From the NCBI RefSeq assembly GCF_018398425.1, contig NZ_JADPMV010000001.1:1860001-1924000 (forward strand): a stretch of DNA of 64,000 nucleotides. The letters run 5' to 3'. The position numbers and the translations under genes were made by a program. Positions 7,731 to 16,459 of the stretch are shown here, one piece after another; the stretch's first letter is position 1; each line of letters begins with the position of its first letter. The notes beneath the pieces are model-generated. The model saw only the letters and a list, made by a program, of their open reading frames with translations, was not told where the DNA came from and made no database searches. The stretch comes from Pseudomonas lalucatii (GTDB lineage Bacteria; Pseudomonadota; Gammaproteobacteria; Pseudomonadales; Pseudomonadaceae).

Positions 7731-9032
7731 ATGCTGCAGCAGACCGTCCGTTCCGTGTGGCCACTGTTCTTCGGCCTGGGCATCATCGGCCTGTGCATCG
7801 GCGCCCAGGGCTCGCTGCTGGGCATTCGCGCCGAACTGGAGGGCTTCGACACCCTCGCCACCGGCCTGCTGATGTCCGGCTACTACGTCGGCTTCCTGCT
7901 CGGTTCCCTGCGCGCCCCGGCGATCATCCAGCGGGTCGGCCATGTGCGCGCCTTCGCCGCGCTGACCGCGCTGGCCTCCATGACCATCCTGGTCCACTCG
8001 GTGCTCGTCGACCCCTGGGTCTGGGGGCTGATGCGCCTGCTCACCGGCTTCGCGGTGTCGGCCATCTACGTGGTGGCCGAAAGCTGGCTGAACCAGGCCG
8101 CCGACAACCGCACCCGCGGCCAGCTGCTGTCGCTGTACATGATCACCATGCTGGCCGGCCTGTCCGCCGGCCAGTTCCTGCTCAACCTGTCCGATCCGGC
8201 CGGTTTCGAGCTGTTCACCCTGATCTCCATCCTCATCAGCCTGGCGGCCATCCCCATCCTGATCACCGCCACGCCGATGCCGGCCTTCGAGAGTGCCCGC
8301 CCGGTGAGCATCGCCACCCTGTACCGCCTCGCGCCCACCGGCCTGGTCGGCTCCTTCCTGATCAATGCCTGCTACGCCATGGTCCTGGGCATGGGCTCGG
8401 TGTATGCCAGCCGCCTGGGCATGCGGGTCGAGCAGATCGCGCTATTCATGGCACTGCTGGTGCTCGGCGGCATGCTGCTGCAATGGCCCCTGGGCCGGCT
8501 GTCGGACAGCCGCGACCGGCGCACGGTGATCGCCGCGTCGGCGGTCGCCGCCCTGCTCTTCGCCCTGATCAGCGCCCAGGTCGGCCTGACCGACAACCAC
8601 AGCCACCTGCTGCTGGCGCTGCTGTTCGGCGGCACCTGCTTCCCCCTGCTGGCCCTGTACCTGGCACTGACCAACGACCAACTGGAAGCCGACCAAGCCA
8701 CCGGCGCCAGCAGCACCCTGCTGCTGGTCGGCGGCGTGGGCGCCAGCATCGGCCCCTTCCTGATCTCCCTGACCATGGACCGCTGGGGGCCGGCCAGCTT
8801 CTTCTGGAGCCTGGCGGCCATGGCCGCCCTGATGGCCGCCCATGCCCTCTACAAGCGCATCAGCGACCCCTTCCCGAGTACCAGCGAGAGCACCAGCCCG
8901 TTCCAGATGCAGGCGCCCTTCCCGGTGGGCTCGGTGCTGATGGAGTCGATGCCGGGGGAGGACGGCGAAGGCGAATCGCCCATCGACGACAACCCCGAGG
9001 CGGCCGGCGAAAAAGCGCCGCCCCTCGCCTGA
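7731..9032 (+). CDS. Major facilitator superfamily transporter
   Basis: The 433-residue protein has about 12 hydrophobic segments in the MFS pattern, with a motif-A-like loop (GRLSDSRDRR) between helices 8 and 9 or equivalent and a long hydrophilic, acidic C-terminal tail (roughly the last 60 residues). Start ATG 7731 is chosen for the strong upstream GGGGGGA; an ATG at 7704 overlaps the dddD terminator region. It follows dddD on the same strand but after a strong terminator. Known ddd clusters often carry a BCCT or ABC importer for DMSP instead, so this protein might export or import a pathway compound, or be unrelated. Substrate unknown. Confidence 0.85.
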   Translation: MLQQTVRSVWPLFFGLGIIGLCIGAQGSLLGIRAELEGFDTLATGLLMSGYYVGFLLGSLRAPAIIQRVGHVRAFAALTALASMTILVHSVLVDPWVWGLMRLLTGFAVSAIYVVAESWLNQAADNRTRGQLLSLYMITMLAGLSAGQFLLNLSDPAGFELFTLISILISLAAIPILITATPMPAFESARPVSIATLYRLAPTGLVGSFLINACYAMVLGMGSVYASRLGMRVEQIALFMALLVLGGMLLQWPLGRLSDSRDRRTVIAASAVAALLFALISAQVGLTDNHSHLLLALLFGGTCFPLLALYLALTNDQLEADQATGASSTLLLVGGVGASIGPFLISLTMDRWGPASFFWSLAAMAALMAAHALYKRISDPFPSTSESTSPFQMQAPFPVGSVLMESMPGEDGEGESPIDDNPEAAGEKAPPLA

Positions 9033-9108
9033 GCGCGCGCCCCCGGCGGGCGTGGCGGCGGCGATATCGGCTATCCTTGGCGCCCCATTTCTGACCAGGA
9101 ACCTCGCC

Positions 9109-9639
9109 ATGCACGCCCAACTCGAAGAACTGATCAACAAGATAAGCTCGGGCTGCATGCTGCCGGAGGAGATCGCCCGCATCGCCGCCGAGGCCGCCCA
9201 GGCCTACGCCGACCCACAGGCCTTCCTCGCCGCCAACCCGGACATCAACTACGACGACAGCTTCCCCATCCCCCTCGGCGAATGGGTGGTGGTCGGCAGC
9301 CTGCCGGACACCGTGCTGTTCCAGGCCGACAGCTACGAGCAGCTGTTCCAGCAGATCACCGACTCCTTCGGCCCCAGCGTCAACTTCGTGCTCAAGCCCA
9401 AGCAACTGGCCAAGGTCGAACCGCTCAAGGCGCTCAACCGCATCCAGGTGCAACTCTCCAGCCTGTCGCCGGAGACCCAGGGCTATGTGCTGCTGGACTT
9501 CAGCGAGCCGCTGGACGACGAACTGCAGGCCGTGCTGGTCTACAGCAGCGACCTGCCGCGGGTAATGGCGTTGGCGGTGGAGGTGGGCATCTATGCCGCG
9601 CCGGCCTACGAGGCGTGCAAGGCGGCACAGGAGGGATAA
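9109..9639 (+). CDS. Conserved hypothetical cytoplasmic protein
   Basis: The 176-residue protein begins MHAQLEELINKISSGCMLPEE; ATG 9109 has AGGAA at suitable spacing, while the frame's upstream start at 9052 lacks one. There is no signal peptide or membrane segment. The composition (acidic, with alternating helix and strand-like stretches) suggests a small soluble domain. I recognise no characterised family. It sits between the MFS gene and the IS element and is likely monocistronic. Confidence 0.8.
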   Translation: MHAQLEELINKISSGCMLPEEIARIAAEAAQAYADPQAFLAANPDINYDDSFPIPLGEWVVVGSLPDTVLFQADSYEQLFQQITDSFGPSVNFVLKPKQLAKVEPLKALNRIQVQLSSLSPETQGYVLLDFSEPLDDELQAVLVYSSDLPRVMALAVEVGIYAAPAYEACKAAQEG

Positions 9640-9691
9640 GCGAGGCGCGGCCGTCGGCCGGCCTCCAGCGCCGCCGATAGCCGCGGTGGTG

Positions 9692-9695
9692 CTAG
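9692..9695. repeat. Target-site duplication CTAG, left copy
   Basis: CTAG immediately left of the IS element matches CTAG at 10723-10726 on its right. On the minus strand it supplies the TAG stop of the transposase reading frame. Confidence 0.8.
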
Positions 9696-10639
9696 GTGTG
9701 TAAACCCAGTACGTTATTCAGTGAAAGCGGAACGCGACTGATTGGTGGCTGGTAGCCGAGGCTGGCGTGTGGCCGGTGCCAATTGTAGTGATGTAGCCAG
9801 GGCGTCAGGTGCTGTGCTCGCTGTGCCGAACTTTCATAGCTATGGGCATAGGCCCACTCGCGCAGACTGGTCTGGATGAAGCGCTCGGCCTTGCCGTTGG
9901 TGCGTGGCGTGTAAGGTTTGGTGCGCAGATGGCGCAGCCCCAATCGTCTGAGCAAACGCCGAAACGTGCGAGAGCGATAGCAGCTGCCGTTGTCGGTCAT
10001 GATGCGGGTGAAACGAATGCCCAGGCTGCGGTAGTAGCGCAGCGCCTGGAGCAAGGCTTGGCAAGCACTACGACCACGCTCGTCAGGATGCAGGCTGCTG
10101 AAGGCGATGCGGCTGGCATCGTCGATGGCCACGTGGACGAATTCCCAGCCCGCGCCGTCGGAGTTCTGCTGGCGGTCGCCGGTGACCCGATGGCCAGGTC
10201 GCCAGAAACGGCCCAGCTTTTTGATATCCAGATGCAGCAGATCTCCGGGTGTCGGGTACTCGTAGCGCACCACCGGTGGCGCCGGCTCCAGCTCAGCCAG
10301 TCGATGAAAGCCGGCCCGCCGCAGGCGGCGCGCAACAGTGCTGACGGCCAAGCCTAGCTCTCTGGCGATCTGCCGATAGGTCTTGCGGCATCGCCGATGT
10401 TCGATCAGACGCTCGACCACGGTATCGGGTGTCGCATGCGGGCAGTGTTGCGGACGTGATGAACGATCCATCAACCCGGCCTCGCCTTCCTCGCGAAAGC
10501 GCCGCAACCATTTGTAGGCGGTTCGCACGCTCACACCGGCCGCCTGGGCGGCTTCTTCGACCCGCAAGCCGTGCTGGATGCGCCGAACCAAAAGGGCTCG
10601 ACCGCGAGGGGTAAGACGGGCATGTTTATGCAGGTTCAT
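9692..10639 (-). CDS. IS481-family transposase
   Basis: The 315-residue protein has an N-terminal helix-turn-helix (VEEAAQAAGVSVRTAYKWLRRF), a second HTH-like region (RQIARELGLAVSTVARRL) and an RNase-H-fold integrase core with the DDE residues in LLHLDIKKLG, RIMTDNGS and PRTNGKAERF. Length and motifs fit IS481. GGAG precedes ATG 10639. The frame reads through the left terminal repeat and its TAG stop is provided by the CTAG target duplication outside the element proper. No frameshift or internal stop is seen. Confidence 0.93.
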   Translation of the reverse strand: MNLHKHARLTPRGRALLVRRIQHGLRVEEAAQAAGVSVRTAYKWLRRFREEGEAGLMDRSSRPQHCPHATPDTVVERLIEHRRCRKTYRQIARELGLAVSTVARRLRRAGFHRLAELEPAPPVVRYEYPTPGDLLHLDIKKLGRFWRPGHRVTGDRQQNSDGAGWEFVHVAIDDASRIAFSSLHPDERGRSACQALLQALRYYRSLGIRFTRIMTDNGSCYRSRTFRRLLRRLGLRHLRTKPYTPRTNGKAERFIQTSLREWAYAHSYESSAQRAQHLTPWLHHYNWHRPHASLGYQPPISRVPLSLNNVLGLHT

Positions 10640-10722
10640 CCGGGGCTCCTGGAAGGCTAGGTTGGTCGCACTTCCAGAATTCCGGGAATGCCCCGGATGA
10701 ACAACCTACTGAGAGATCACAC
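9696..10722 (-). mobile_element. IS481-family insertion sequence
   Basis: About 1027 bp, one transposase gene, with imperfect terminal inverted repeats: left end 9696-9719 and the reverse complement of 10699-10722 match at 17 of 24 positions, both starting GTGTG. It is flanked by CTAG direct repeats. IS481-type elements are known to favour CTAG-containing targets. The right-hand CTAG contains the stop codon of the ABC ATPase gene, so the insertion leaves that gene intact. The element appears complete and may be active. Confidence 0.88.
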
Positions 10723-10726
10723 CTAG
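10723..10726. repeat. Target-site duplication CTAG, right copy
   Basis: CTAG on the right side of the IS; its minus-strand TAG is the stop codon of the adjacent ABC ATPase gene (…GVGVA-type ending GTG GCC TAG). The palindromic target therefore serves as stop codon for both flanking minus-strand genes. Confidence 0.8.
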
Positions 10727-12837
10727 GCCACGCCGACCCGCAATGGCTGGTCCGCCGCCGGCGCCTGGACCGGAATGACGCGGTACACCGGTGCCACCTC
10801 GCGCAACTCGGTCAACGGAATGTGGCAGGCGATCTGGTGGGATCCCGACGCTTCGAGCACCGGCGGCTTCTCCTGCTCGCAGATACTGCCGAGCTTACGC
10901 GGGCAGCGGGCATTGAACGGACAGCCTGTGGGCGGATTCATCGCACTGGGGATTTCCCCCTGGAGAATCACGCGCTTCTTCTCCACACGGGTATCGGCCA
11001 GCGGAATCGCCGAGATCAGCGCTTCGGTGTAGGGGTGGTAAGGCGGCGAGAACACCTCGGCGGTGCTGCCCTGCTCGACGATATTGCCGAGATAGATCAC
11101 CACCACCCGGTCGGCCAGGTAGCGCACCAGGCTCAGGTCGTGACTGATGAACACCAGGGAGGTCTGCTGCTCGGCCTGGATGTTCATCAGCAGGCGCGTG
11201 ACCGCGGCACCGACCGAGACATCCAGGGCCGAGACCGGTTCATCGGCCACCACCAGGCTGGGCTGGCCGGCGAAGGCGCGGGCAATCGCCACCCGCTGCT
11301 TCTGCCCGCCGGACAACTGGCGCGGTTTGCGGTTGGCGAACTCGGCCGGCAGCTTGACCAGCTCCAGCAGCTCCAGCACCTTGGCCTGGATCGCCGCCCT
11401 GTCGCTGCAGATGCCGAACTTCTTGATCACCCGCCCCAGCTGGGAGCCGATACTCAGGCTGGGGTTGAGGGTGTCGAAAGGGTTCTGGAAGACCATCTGC
11501 ATGGCCCGGGTCTGCTCGGCGCCGCGCGCAGTCACCGGCTTGTCGGCGATCTCCTGGCCATTGAGCCGCACCTGCCCGGCGCTCGCCGTTTCCAGCCCCA
11601 TCAGCACCTTGGCGAAGGTCGACTTGCCGCACCCCGATTCGCCGACCACCGCCACGGTTTCGCTGGCGTGGGCCTGGAAGCTGATGTCTTCCACCGCCTT
11701 GACGATCTTCACCCGCTCGCCTTGCAAGGTGGCGCGCAGGGAGCTGTCGGTGACCTCGTAATACTTGCGCATCCGCTCGACCGACAGTTTCAACTCGCCC
11801 CGTTGCGAGGCGCTGGGCGATACCGGCGATGCGGTCTGGGACGCATTCAACGCCAGTTCCTGCCAGCGCACGCAGCGCACCGCATGACTGTCCAGCTCCG
11901 CCACCCGACTGACCGCGACCGGCTGCTGGTCACAGGTACCGGCGACGAAGTGATCGCAGCGCGGGCCGAAGAAGCAGCCCTTGGGGCGCTGGTGGGGCAA
12001 GGGCAGCTGGCCGCGAATCGGCTTCAACGGCCGGCTGTGCTTGTCGGCGGTGGCCGACGGGATACAGTCGAACAGGCCCTTGGTATAGGGATGCTTCATG
12101 TGGTCGAAGACGTTCCTGACCTGGCCCACTTCGACCACCTGGCCCGAGTACATCACGTTGACCCGGGAACAGGTTTCCAGGATCAACCCGAGGTTGTGCG
12201 AGATGTAGACCAGCGCCGTGTTGAAGCGCGCGGCGATCTCGTCGATCAGCTCGACGATGCCGGCCTCGACCGTGACGTCCAGGGCGGTGGTCGGCTCGTC
12301 CAGCAACAGCAGCGAGGGGTTGGAGAGCAGCGCCATGGCGATCACCACCCGCTGTTGCTGGCCCCCGGAAATCTGGTGCGGATAGGCGGTCATCACCCGC
12401 GCAGGGTCCGGCAGGTGCACATTGCCGAGCATCTCCAGCGATTGCTGATAGGCCTGCGCCCTGTCGAGCCTCTTGTGGTACTGCAGCACCTCCATCAGCT
12501 GCTGGCCGATGCGCAGCGAGGGGTTGAGCGAGGCCATCGGCTCCTGGTAGATCATGGCGATCTCGTTGCCCCTGATCCTGCGCAGTTCCGCCGCGCTCAG
12601 CCGCGCCAGGTCCTGACCCTTGTACCTGATCGAGCCCCCGACGATCTTCGCGCTGCCGCCCAAGTACTGCATGATGGCCATGGCCACCGTCGACTTGCCG
12701 CAGCCCGACTCACCGACCAGGCCGATACGCTCGCCCGGGTTGAGCGTCAGGTTGAAGTCCACCACCGCCGGAATCTCGCCCGCACGACTGAAGTAGGAGA
12801 TGCTCAGGTTTTCGATTTCCAGGATCGGGTTGGTCAT
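10723..12837 (-). CDS. Peptide-type ABC transporter, fused double ATPase (DppD-DppF-like)
   Basis: The 704-residue protein contains two complete nucleotide-binding domains. Walker A motifs GESGCGKST lie at about residues 42-50 and 399-407; signature motifs SGGQQQRV and SGGQKQRV and Walker [13 protein letters not shown] and [12 protein letters not shown] follow. Each domain ends with the oligopeptide-type C-terminal segment ([26 protein letters not shown]) and a cysteine-rich tail. It energises import by the two permeases encoded upstream in the same unit. The stop codon lies in the CTAG used as IS481 target, so the last codons are native. The ligand could be a peptide, nickel-chelate, opine or other small solute; not determinable here. 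Confidence 0.93.
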   Translation of the reverse strand: MTNPILEIENLSISYFSRAGEIPAVVDFNLTLNPGERIGLVGESGCGKSTVAMAIMQYLGGSAKIVGGSIRYKGQDLARLSAAELRRIRGNEIAMIYQEPMASLNPSLRIGQQLMEVLQYHKRLDRAQAYQQSLEMLGNVHLPDPARVMTAYPHQISGGQQQRVVIAMALLSNPSLLLLDEPTTALDVTVEAGIVELIDEIAARFNTALVYISHNLGLILETCSRVNVMYSGQVVEVGQVRNVFDHMKHPYTKGLFDCIPSATADKHSRPLKPIRGQLPLPHQRPKGCFFGPRCDHFVAGTCDQQPVAVSRVAELDSHAVRCVRWQELALNASQTASPVSPSASQRGELKLSVERMRKYYEVTDSSLRATLQGERVKIVKAVEDISFQAHASETVAVVGESGCGKSTFAKVLMGLETASAGQVRLNGQEIADKPVTARGAEQTRAMQMVFQNPFDTLNPSLSIGSQLGRVIKKFGICSDRAAIQAKVLELLELVKLPAEFANRKPRQLSGGQKQRVAIARAFAGQPSLVVADEPVSALDVSVGAAVTRLLMNIQAEQQTSLVFISHDLSLVRYLADRVVVIYLGNIVEQGSTAEVFSPPYHPYTEALISAIPLADTRVEKKRVILQGEIPSAMNPPTGCPFNARCPRKLGSICEQEKPPVLEASGSHQIACHIPLTELREVAPVYRVIPVQAPAADQPLRVGVA

Positions 12838-12852
12838 AGCCAGTCTCTCTTG

Positions 12853-13710
12853 TCAGTCTTTGAGCGAGATTTCGCGCAGCCCGTCGGACAGCATGTTCAG
12901 CCCCAGCACCAGCGATGAGATGGCGATGCAGGGAAAGATCGCCATGTGCGGGAAGACCGGAAACAGCTTGCGCGCCTCGCTGATCATCCCGCCCCAGTCG
13001 GGCGTGGGCGGCGGCAGGCCCATGCCGAGAAAGCCCAGCACGCCGATGGTGATGGTCACGTAGCCCATGCGCAGGCAGGCATCGACGATCAGCGGACCGC
13101 GTGCGTTCGGCAGGATCTCCACGAACATGATCCACAGGCCGCTTTCGCCGCGGGTCTGAGCGGCGGCCACGTATTCGCGGTTGCGCAGGTCCATGGCCAG
13201 GCCGCGCACGATGCGGAAGATCCCCGGTGCGCTGGCGAAGGTCACCGCCAGCACGATGTTGAGCCCGGAGGCACCGATCGAGGCGATGATCAGGATGTAC
13301 AGCACCAGTACCGGGAAGGACAGGATCACGTTGGCGAGGAAGGACAGCAGGGTGTCCACCCGCCCCTGGTAATAACCGCCGGCCAGGCCCATGACGATGC
13401 CGACCAGGTAGGCGCTGAAGGTCGCCAGCGGCGCGTAGATCAGCACCGTCTGGGTGCCGTAGATGATCCGCGAGAGGATGTCCCGCCCCAGCAGGTCGGT
13501 GCCCAGCCAGAAGACCCCGCCGGCCGGGTTTTCGGCCAGGGGCTTCTGCATGGGCAGCAGGCTGCTGACCGGATCAAAGGGCGCCAGCACATCGGCGAAC
13601 AGCGCGATGAACAGCCAGAACAGGCAGATGCCCGCCCCGACCATGCCCACCTTGCTCTCGCGCAACAGGCCGATGACTCGGAAGGCGGAACTATGGATCG
13701 ACTGATTCAT
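12853..13710 (-). CDS. Peptide-type ABC transporter permease (DppC-like)
   Basis: The 285-residue inner-membrane protein has the N-terminal cytoplasmic/first-helix segment of the OppC/DppC family, further transmembrane helices and the EAA-type loop (EYVAAAQTRGESGLWIMFVEILPNA) that contacts the ATPase. GAGG precedes ATG 13710; the frame could be extended two codons to a TTG. It starts 10 bp after the stop of the partner permease and ends 15 bp before the ATPase, in keeping with one operon. Confidence 0.92.
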   Translation of the reverse strand: MNQSIHSSAFRVIGLLRESKVGMVGAGICLFWLFIALFADVLAPFDPVSSLLPMQKPLAENPAGGVFWLGTDLLGRDILSRIIYGTQTVLIYAPLATFSAYLVGIVMGLAGGYYQGRVDTLLSFLANVILSFPVLVLYILIIASIGASGLNIVLAVTFASAPGIFRIVRGLAMDLRNREYVAAAQTRGESGLWIMFVEILPNARGPLIVDACLRMGYVTITIGVLGFLGMGLPPPTPDWGGMISEARKLFPVFPHMAIFPCIAISSLVLGLNMLSDGLREISLKD

Positions 13711-13720
13711 CTGCAAGTCC

Positions 13721-14653
13721 TCAACTGAGACGGATGCGCGGGTTGAGGTAGCCGTAGCCGATGTCGGCCAGCAACTGCGTCAGCACCGCGGCACAAACGG
13801 CCACCATGGTGCAGGCCTCGATCAGGTACACGTCGCTGTTCAGCGAGGCCTCCAGCAGCAGCGCACCGAAGCCTTTGTAGGCGAAGGCGTACTCGACCAC
13901 GATGACCCCGGACAGCAGCCAGTTGATCTGCAGCATGATGATGGTGAACGGCGCAATCAGGGCGTTGCGCAGCGCGTGCCTGAGGATCACGTAGTGGTAG
14001 GGCAGGCCCTTGAGCACGGCGGTGCGGATGTAGTGGGTGGCCATCACCTCGGCCATCGAGGCACGGGTCATGCGCGCCACATAGCCGAAGCCGTAGCCGA
14101 CCAGCACCATCGCCGGCAGCACCAGCTGCACCGGGTCGAAGCCGCCGGTCATGCTGCTGGTGCCCGGCAGCAGGTGCAGGGAAAAGACGAAGATGGCCGA
14201 CAGGAACACCGCGCTGGCGAACTCCGGGATCGAGGTGGTGATGATGCAGATCAGCGAAATGACCCGGTCCAGCGGCGAGCCTTCCTTCATCCCGGACAGC
14301 ACGCCCAGCAGGATCGACAGCGGAATCATCACACCGAAGGTGGCAGCCGCCAGGATCAGCGTGTTGCCGAGGCGGTCCCAGAGAATGTCGGCGACCGGCA
14401 CACGAAATCGAATCGACTCGCCGAAGTCCCCCACGATGAAATTGCCCACCCAGCCGAGGTAGCGCTCCAGCACGAAGCGGTTGTAGCCATTGGCTTCCAG
14501 CCACAGCTGACGCTGCTCGTCCGTGGAATAGGGTCCCAGCACCTTGACCGCCACCGAATCGATGTTCAGTTCGAGGGCCAGGAACAGGATGATCGACACC
14601 ACCAGCATGGTCAGCGCCATGATGGCGATGCGCCGAATAATCAGAAATGCCAC
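13721..14653 (-). CDS. Peptide-type ABC transporter permease (DppB-like)
   Basis: The 310-residue protein is an OppB/DppB-type permease: N-terminal helix, a periplasmic loop, then the transmembrane domain with the EAA-type loop (HYIRTAVLKGLPYHYVILRHALRNA). The start codon is GTG at 14653, preceded by GGAGG. It is the first permease after the binding-protein gene, 69 bp downstream of it. Substrate specificity cannot be read from this subunit. Confidence 0.92.
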   Translation of the reverse strand: MAFLIIRRIAIMALTMLVVSIILFLALELNIDSVAVKVLGPYSTDEQRQLWLEANGYNRFVLERYLGWVGNFIVGDFGESIRFRVPVADILWDRLGNTLILAAATFGVMIPLSILLGVLSGMKEGSPLDRVISLICIITTSIPEFASAVFLSAIFVFSLHLLPGTSSMTGGFDPVQLVLPAMVLVGYGFGYVARMTRASMAEVMATHYIRTAVLKGLPYHYVILRHALRNALIAPFTIIMLQINWLLSGVIVVEYAFAYKGFGALLLEASLNSDVYLIEACTMVAVCAAVLTQLLADIGYGYLNPRIRLS

Positions 14654-14722
14654 TGCGCAGTCCTCCGTTCGCTTCTCGTAAAAAGGGCCGCGCCCGGCCG
14701 GGCGCGACCAAGGGAGAACAGA

Positions 14723-16390
14723 TCAGGACAACCAGACCTTATTGAACTGATGCTGGATCGAAGGCAGCACTGCAGCCCCCTGGACCCGCTGGTGGGTGGT
14801 GTTGAAGTTCGAGCGCCACAGGGTCTGCAGGACGATGGCGTCGTCCTGCAGGATCTGCTGGATCCTGGCCATGATCTGGCGCCGCTTGTCGGACTCCAGG
14901 GTCATGCTGGCCTGGTCGAGCAGCTGGTCGAACTCCGGGTTGGCGTAGGCCGTTTCGTTCCAGGCCGCGCCACTGCGATAGGCCAGGCTGAGCACCTGAA
15001 TGCCGAGCGGACGGTGGCTCCATTCGGTAAAGCCGAACGGGGTGGTCTTCCACACGTCCCAATAGCTGCCGCCGGGCATGATATTGACCTTCAGGCGGAT
15101 GCCGGCCTCGCGCACCTGGTCGGAGATCGCCAGGCAGACGTTCGACTCCCAGGCCGGCTGGGCGACGCAGTCGATGACCAGGTCGATGCCGTTGGGATAG
15201 CCGGCCTCGGCCAGCAGCTGTCTGGCCTTCGCCACGTCGCGCTGCAGCTTGGGCAGCGGCGCGTACTCGGGGTGAATCGGCGCGACGTGGTGGTTCTCCG
15301 CGGCCTTGCCGAGGCCCTGGTAGCCGATCTTCAGCACCCGCTCGTTGTCCACAGCCAGCGCCAGGGCGCGGCGCACGCGGATGTCGTCGAAGGGTTTCTG
15401 GGTGATGTTCATGCGGGCCACGCCGGTGCTGGCGGTCACCGCCTCGTTGACCTGCAGGTTCGGCAGGGTGCGGTGAATGGCCACCTGATCCGGGTCCGTC
15501 AGGGTGTTCATGTCGATCTGGTCGGAGGCGAAGGCTGCCAGCTCTGCCGAGGTATCGTCGCCCAGATCGACGTAGGTGATCTGATCCAGATAGGGCGCCT
15601 CGCCCCAGTAGTCGCCGTCCGGACGGCGCTTGAGCACCGCGCTGACGCCCACCTCCATCTTCTCCAGGGTGAAGGGCCCGGTACCGACCCGGTGCTTGAG
15701 CAGATCGCCCTGGTAACCACGATGCACGATCAGCGCCGGGTAGTCGGCAATGGCCTCGGGAATGCTGATGTCCGGACGAATCAGGTTGAGCCGCACGGTG
15801 TGATCGTCGAGCCGCTGTACGGCATTGTCACCGGCGACCCGGGTCATCTTCGGCGAGCCGTCGTCATTCTTCTCGCCGGTTTCGACTTCGACCGTCAGCG
15901 CCACCAGACGACTCTGCATGGAGGAGCCGGTCTTGGGGTCCAGCCAGCGGTTGAAGTTGAACACCACGTCATCGGCGTTGAAGCTGTCGCCGTTGGACCA
16001 CTTCACCCCGCGGCGCAGATGCAGCGTCACCGTCAGCAGGTCATCGGAGACCACCCAGCGTTCGGCCAGGTGCGGGCGGGTGATGCCGTCGGCGCCGATC
16101 TGGGTCAGGTTCTCGACGAAGTGGCGGGCGATATTGCCCTTGTCGGGCCAGTCGTAGAGGGCCGGATCGGTGATTTCCTTGACCCGCATGGCCACCCGCA
16201 GATTACCGCCGCGCTTGGGCGTCTCGGCCAGGGCCATGCTCGACATCGCCATGCCCGACAGCCCGTAGGCGGCCGCGACGGACATGCCCAGCAGCACCGA
16301 TTTGCGCAAGAACTCGCGACGATCCAGCTTGCCGGCGTCCATCTCTTGCTTGAGTAGATCGACGTGCGGATTTATCACTTCGTTTTCCAT
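14723..16390 (-). CDS. Peptide-type ABC transporter substrate-binding protein, Tat-exported
   Basis: The 555-residue protein belongs to the solute-binding family 5 (DppA/OppA). A twin-arginine signal is evident: DRREFLRKS at residues 23-31, then a hydrophobic stretch ending near SSMALAETPKRGG. Family features include the N-terminal RGGNLRVAM region and DDLLTVTLHLRRGVKWSNGDSFNADDVVFNF. GAGG precedes ATG 16390. It leads the permease and ATPase genes and follows an aldehyde dehydrogenase on the same strand. Tat export hints at folding before secretion, as in several family-5 proteins. The ligand is unknown. Confidence 0.92.
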   Translation of the reverse strand: MENEVINPHVDLLKQEMDAGKLDRREFLRKSVLLGMSVAAAYGLSGMAMSSMALAETPKRGGNLRVAMRVKEITDPALYDWPDKGNIARHFVENLTQIGADGITRPHLAERWVVSDDLLTVTLHLRRGVKWSNGDSFNADDVVFNFNRWLDPKTGSSMQSRLVALTVEVETGEKNDDGSPKMTRVAGDNAVQRLDDHTVRLNLIRPDISIPEAIADYPALIVHRGYQGDLLKHRVGTGPFTLEKMEVGVSAVLKRRPDGDYWGEAPYLDQITYVDLGDDTSAELAAFASDQIDMNTLTDPDQVAIHRTLPNLQVNEAVTASTGVARMNITQKPFDDIRVRRALALAVDNERVLKIGYQGLGKAAENHHVAPIHPEYAPLPKLQRDVAKARQLLAEAGYPNGIDLVIDCVAQPAWESNVCLAISDQVREAGIRLKVNIMPGGSYWDVWKTTPFGFTEWSHRPLGIQVLSLAYRSGAAWNETAYANPEFDQLLDQASMTLESDKRRQIMARIQQILQDDAIVLQTLWRSNFNTTHQRVQGAAVLPSIQHQFNKVWLS

Positions 16391-16459
16391 AGCAGCCTCA
16401 TGATGTTGTCTTTCTGGTGAACGACTTGGCTATTCGTTGACGCGTCGATTCCACCTGGC

